The notes below the pieces were generated by a model. The model was not told the origin of the DNA, ran no database searches, and worked only from the letters and a program-made list of their open reading frames with translations. From Methanobacteriaceae archaeon (GTDB lineage: Archaea > Methanobacteriota > Methanobacteria > Methanobacteriales > Methanobacteriaceae), in contig JADGNH010000032.1 in NCBI GenBank assembly GCA_017883605.1, positions 1-15,546 of the forward strand: a stretch of 15,546 nt of DNA. Direction: 5' to 3'. The translations under genes and the position numbers were made by a program. Of this stretch, positions 14,134 to 15,546 are shown piece after piece (the first letter of the stretch is position 1; each line of letters starts with the position of its first letter).

Positions 14134-14262
14134 ATCCACTTGATTTAAAAAATCAATCTAAATTTCTAATTCACCACATTCCAAAAAAATAATCAATCTA
14201 ATAAGAAAATCTAAGGTATCGATGAAAATTGATATAACTTAGGGATGGTGGAGATACCCAAA
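14134..14262. other. Spacer before hemA
   Basis: This AT-rich spacer of 129 bases (to ATG 14263) contains AATCAATCTAA twice (14151-14161 and 14191-14201). I see no clear TATA box at a suitable place and no strong terminator, so read-through from the upstream operon is plausible. Confidence 0.5.
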
Positions 14263-15459
14263 ATGATTTTAAACCTCAGAGTAGATCACCAAACAGCCGA
14301 CATCAGTAAGATGGAAAGATCAGCTCAAGAACTGGATAAAACATTTGAATTTATCCAGAAAAACTACCATCCAAAGGAGTATATCCAAATAAAAACCTGT
14401 AACCGAGCGGAAATTTATCTAGTTTTAGACGGATATGACCCCCAAGATGTTGATCACCAGGCTTTCGTGGTTGAACACGATGAAGAGGCGCTTAAACATA
14501 TTTTAAGACTTGCATCCGGATTGGAATCAATGATAATCGGTGAAGACCAGATATTGGGCCAGATAAAAGATGCTCAGAAAAGAAGTATCAAAGAAGGGTG
14601 CTGCGGGCCGGTCCTAAAAACCATATTCACCAAGGCCGTCCATGTAGGGCAGGTTGTAAGGAAAAAGACCAGTATAAACAAAGGTTCAATATCAATAGGT
14701 TCAGCAGCTGTTGAACTTGCCGAATCTGTCCATGGCGACCTCAAATGTAAAAAAGTTCTGGTTATCGGTGCCGGTAAAATGGGAACCCTGGTTGCCAAAG
14801 CCCTGGTTGAAAAGAAACTCAAAGCAATTATTGTTGCCAACAGAACCTATGATCGGGCCCTTGACCTTGCAAAAGAGCTTGGAGGGTACGCCATACATTT
14901 CGACAAACTTGATAATGCAATGAAAGATGTCGACGTGGTTATAAGTGCTACCGGAGCTCCACACCCAATTTTAACCTACGAAAAAGTAAAGGAAACAATT
15001 TCACCTGAAAATCGCCACAACGTGGTGATGGTAGACATTGCCAATCCCAGAGATATAGATGAAAAGGTAGCAGAACTGGGAGTTAAACTGTTCAACATTG
15101 ACGATCTGCGGGGAATAGCAGATAAAAGCCTTAAAATGCGGGAATCTGAGGCCCAAGAAGCTGCCAGAATCGTAGATAATGAACTGGAACTCCTCCAAAG
15201 ATCCCTGAAACACCTGGAAGTTGAACCCATCATATCCAATATAAGAGCTAATGCTGAGGAAATAAGGCTTCAAGAGACTCAAAAAGCTTTTAAAATGTTG
15301 GGAGACCTCAACGGCAAGGAGAAGATAGTGGACGACTTAACTCAGGTGGTGGTGGACAAGATCTTTTTTGACATAATAAAAAACATAAAAACTGCAGCAG
15401 AAAAGGATGATGAGAAGGTAATAAACACGGTAGAAAGTATTTTTAGCCACCAAAACTAG
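14263..15459 (+). CDS. hemA: Glutamyl-tRNA reductase
   Basis: NADPH-dependent reduction of glutamyl-tRNA to glutamate-1-semialdehyde, first step of tetrapyrrole synthesis. Catalytic Cys46 lies in KTCNRAEIY; LASGLESMIIGEDQILGQIK is the conserved active-site helix; KVLVIGAGKMGTLVAKAL begins the NADPH domain; the last 100 residues form the helical dimerisation domain. With ATG 14263 the protein has 398 residues, starting MILNLRVDH, and Cys46 is near the position in other archaeal enzymes. An ATG at 14245 would add six residues (MVEIPK) but has AGGG directly against it; GGTGGAG lies about ten bases before 14263. It supplies the precursor used by precorrin-2 dehydrogenase just upstream. Confidence 0.95.
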   Translation: MILNLRVDHQTADISKMERSAQELDKTFEFIQKNYHPKEYIQIKTCNRAEIYLVLDGYDPQDVDHQAFVVEHDEEALKHILRLASGLESMIIGEDQILGQIKDAQKRSIKEGCCGPVLKTIFTKAVHVGQVVRKKTSINKGSISIGSAAVELAESVHGDLKCKKVLVIGAGKMGTLVAKALVEKKLKAIIVANRTYDRALDLAKELGGYAIHFDKLDNAMKDVDVVISATGAPHPILTYEKVKETISPENRHNVVMVDIANPRDIDEKVAELGVKLFNIDDLRGIADKSLKMRESEAQEAARIVDNELELLQRSLKHLEVEPIISNIRANAEEIRLQETQKAFKMLGDLNGKEKIVDDLTQVVVDKIFFDIIKNIKTAAEKDDEKVINTVESIFSHQN

Positions 15460-15496
15460 ATAAAGTCTTGTTCTGAGAAACTGGATAACGTCAGAA

Positions 15497-15519
15497 TTTT
15501 TTATTTTAATGTTTTTTTT
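15497..15519 (+). terminator. Oligo-T terminator after hemA
   Basis: T6 (15497-15502), T4 (15504-15507) and T8 (15512-15519) lie 38-60 bases after the hemA stop, typical of archaeal transcription end sites. Confidence 0.75.
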
Positions 15520-15546
15520 GTAAATTAAAAATTTAATTTATTTTAA

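Overview
The window looks like chromosome from a methanogenic archaeon of the order Methanobacteriales, most likely a mesophilic, AT-rich Methanobacterium-like organism. Three kinds of evidence point there. Marker genes include the methyl-coenzyme M reductase activation ATPase (AtwA), a likely methanogenesis-marker-9 protein, F420 enzymes CofD and CofE, archaeal IMP cyclohydrolase PurO, GTP cyclohydrolase III and archaetidylserine lipid enzymes. A bacterial-type MreB actin is typical of the pseudomurein-walled methanogens. Signals are archaeal: TATA boxes about 25 bases before the inferred transcript start, GGTG/GGAGG ribosome sites and oligo-T terminators. The gene order resembles what I recall of Methanothermobacter; this is memory, not a search.

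Layout. Bases 1-2506 form a leftward operon: archaetidylserine decarboxylase (asd), archaetidylserine synthase (pssA) and a repeat-rich single-pass membrane protein cut by the window edge. A 467-base AT-rich divergent spacer follows. Everything to the right is on the plus strand: an unknown 209-residue gene coupled to mreB; rnhB; an ExbB/TolQ-like channel protein and an ExbD/TolR-like partner; purO; cofE; cofD overlapping gch3; a Dus-like TIM-barrel gene with no ordinary start codon at the expected place; then atwA, marker 9, precorrin-2 dehydrogenase and hemA, ending in a strong oligo-T terminator.

How the genes work together. The left part serves the cell envelope: ether phospholipid head groups, MreB and an ion-driven ExbB/ExbD motor. 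The middle serves F420 and purines: GCH III starts the pyrimidine branch leading to riboflavin and the Fo chromophore, CofD adds the phospholactyl arm and CofE adds glutamates. The right part serves methyl-coenzyme M reductase: HemA and precorrin-2 dehydrogenase lead to sirohydrochlorin, the F430 precursor, and AtwA powers reductive activation of the enzyme.

The most unusual sequence-level feature is a recurring set of short tandem duplications (units of about 17-35 bases) in at least seven spacers, several running over the stop codon of the preceding gene. The arrays before exbB and exbD both have a period near 21 bases. I saw no mobile element, CRISPR array, tRNA or rRNA.
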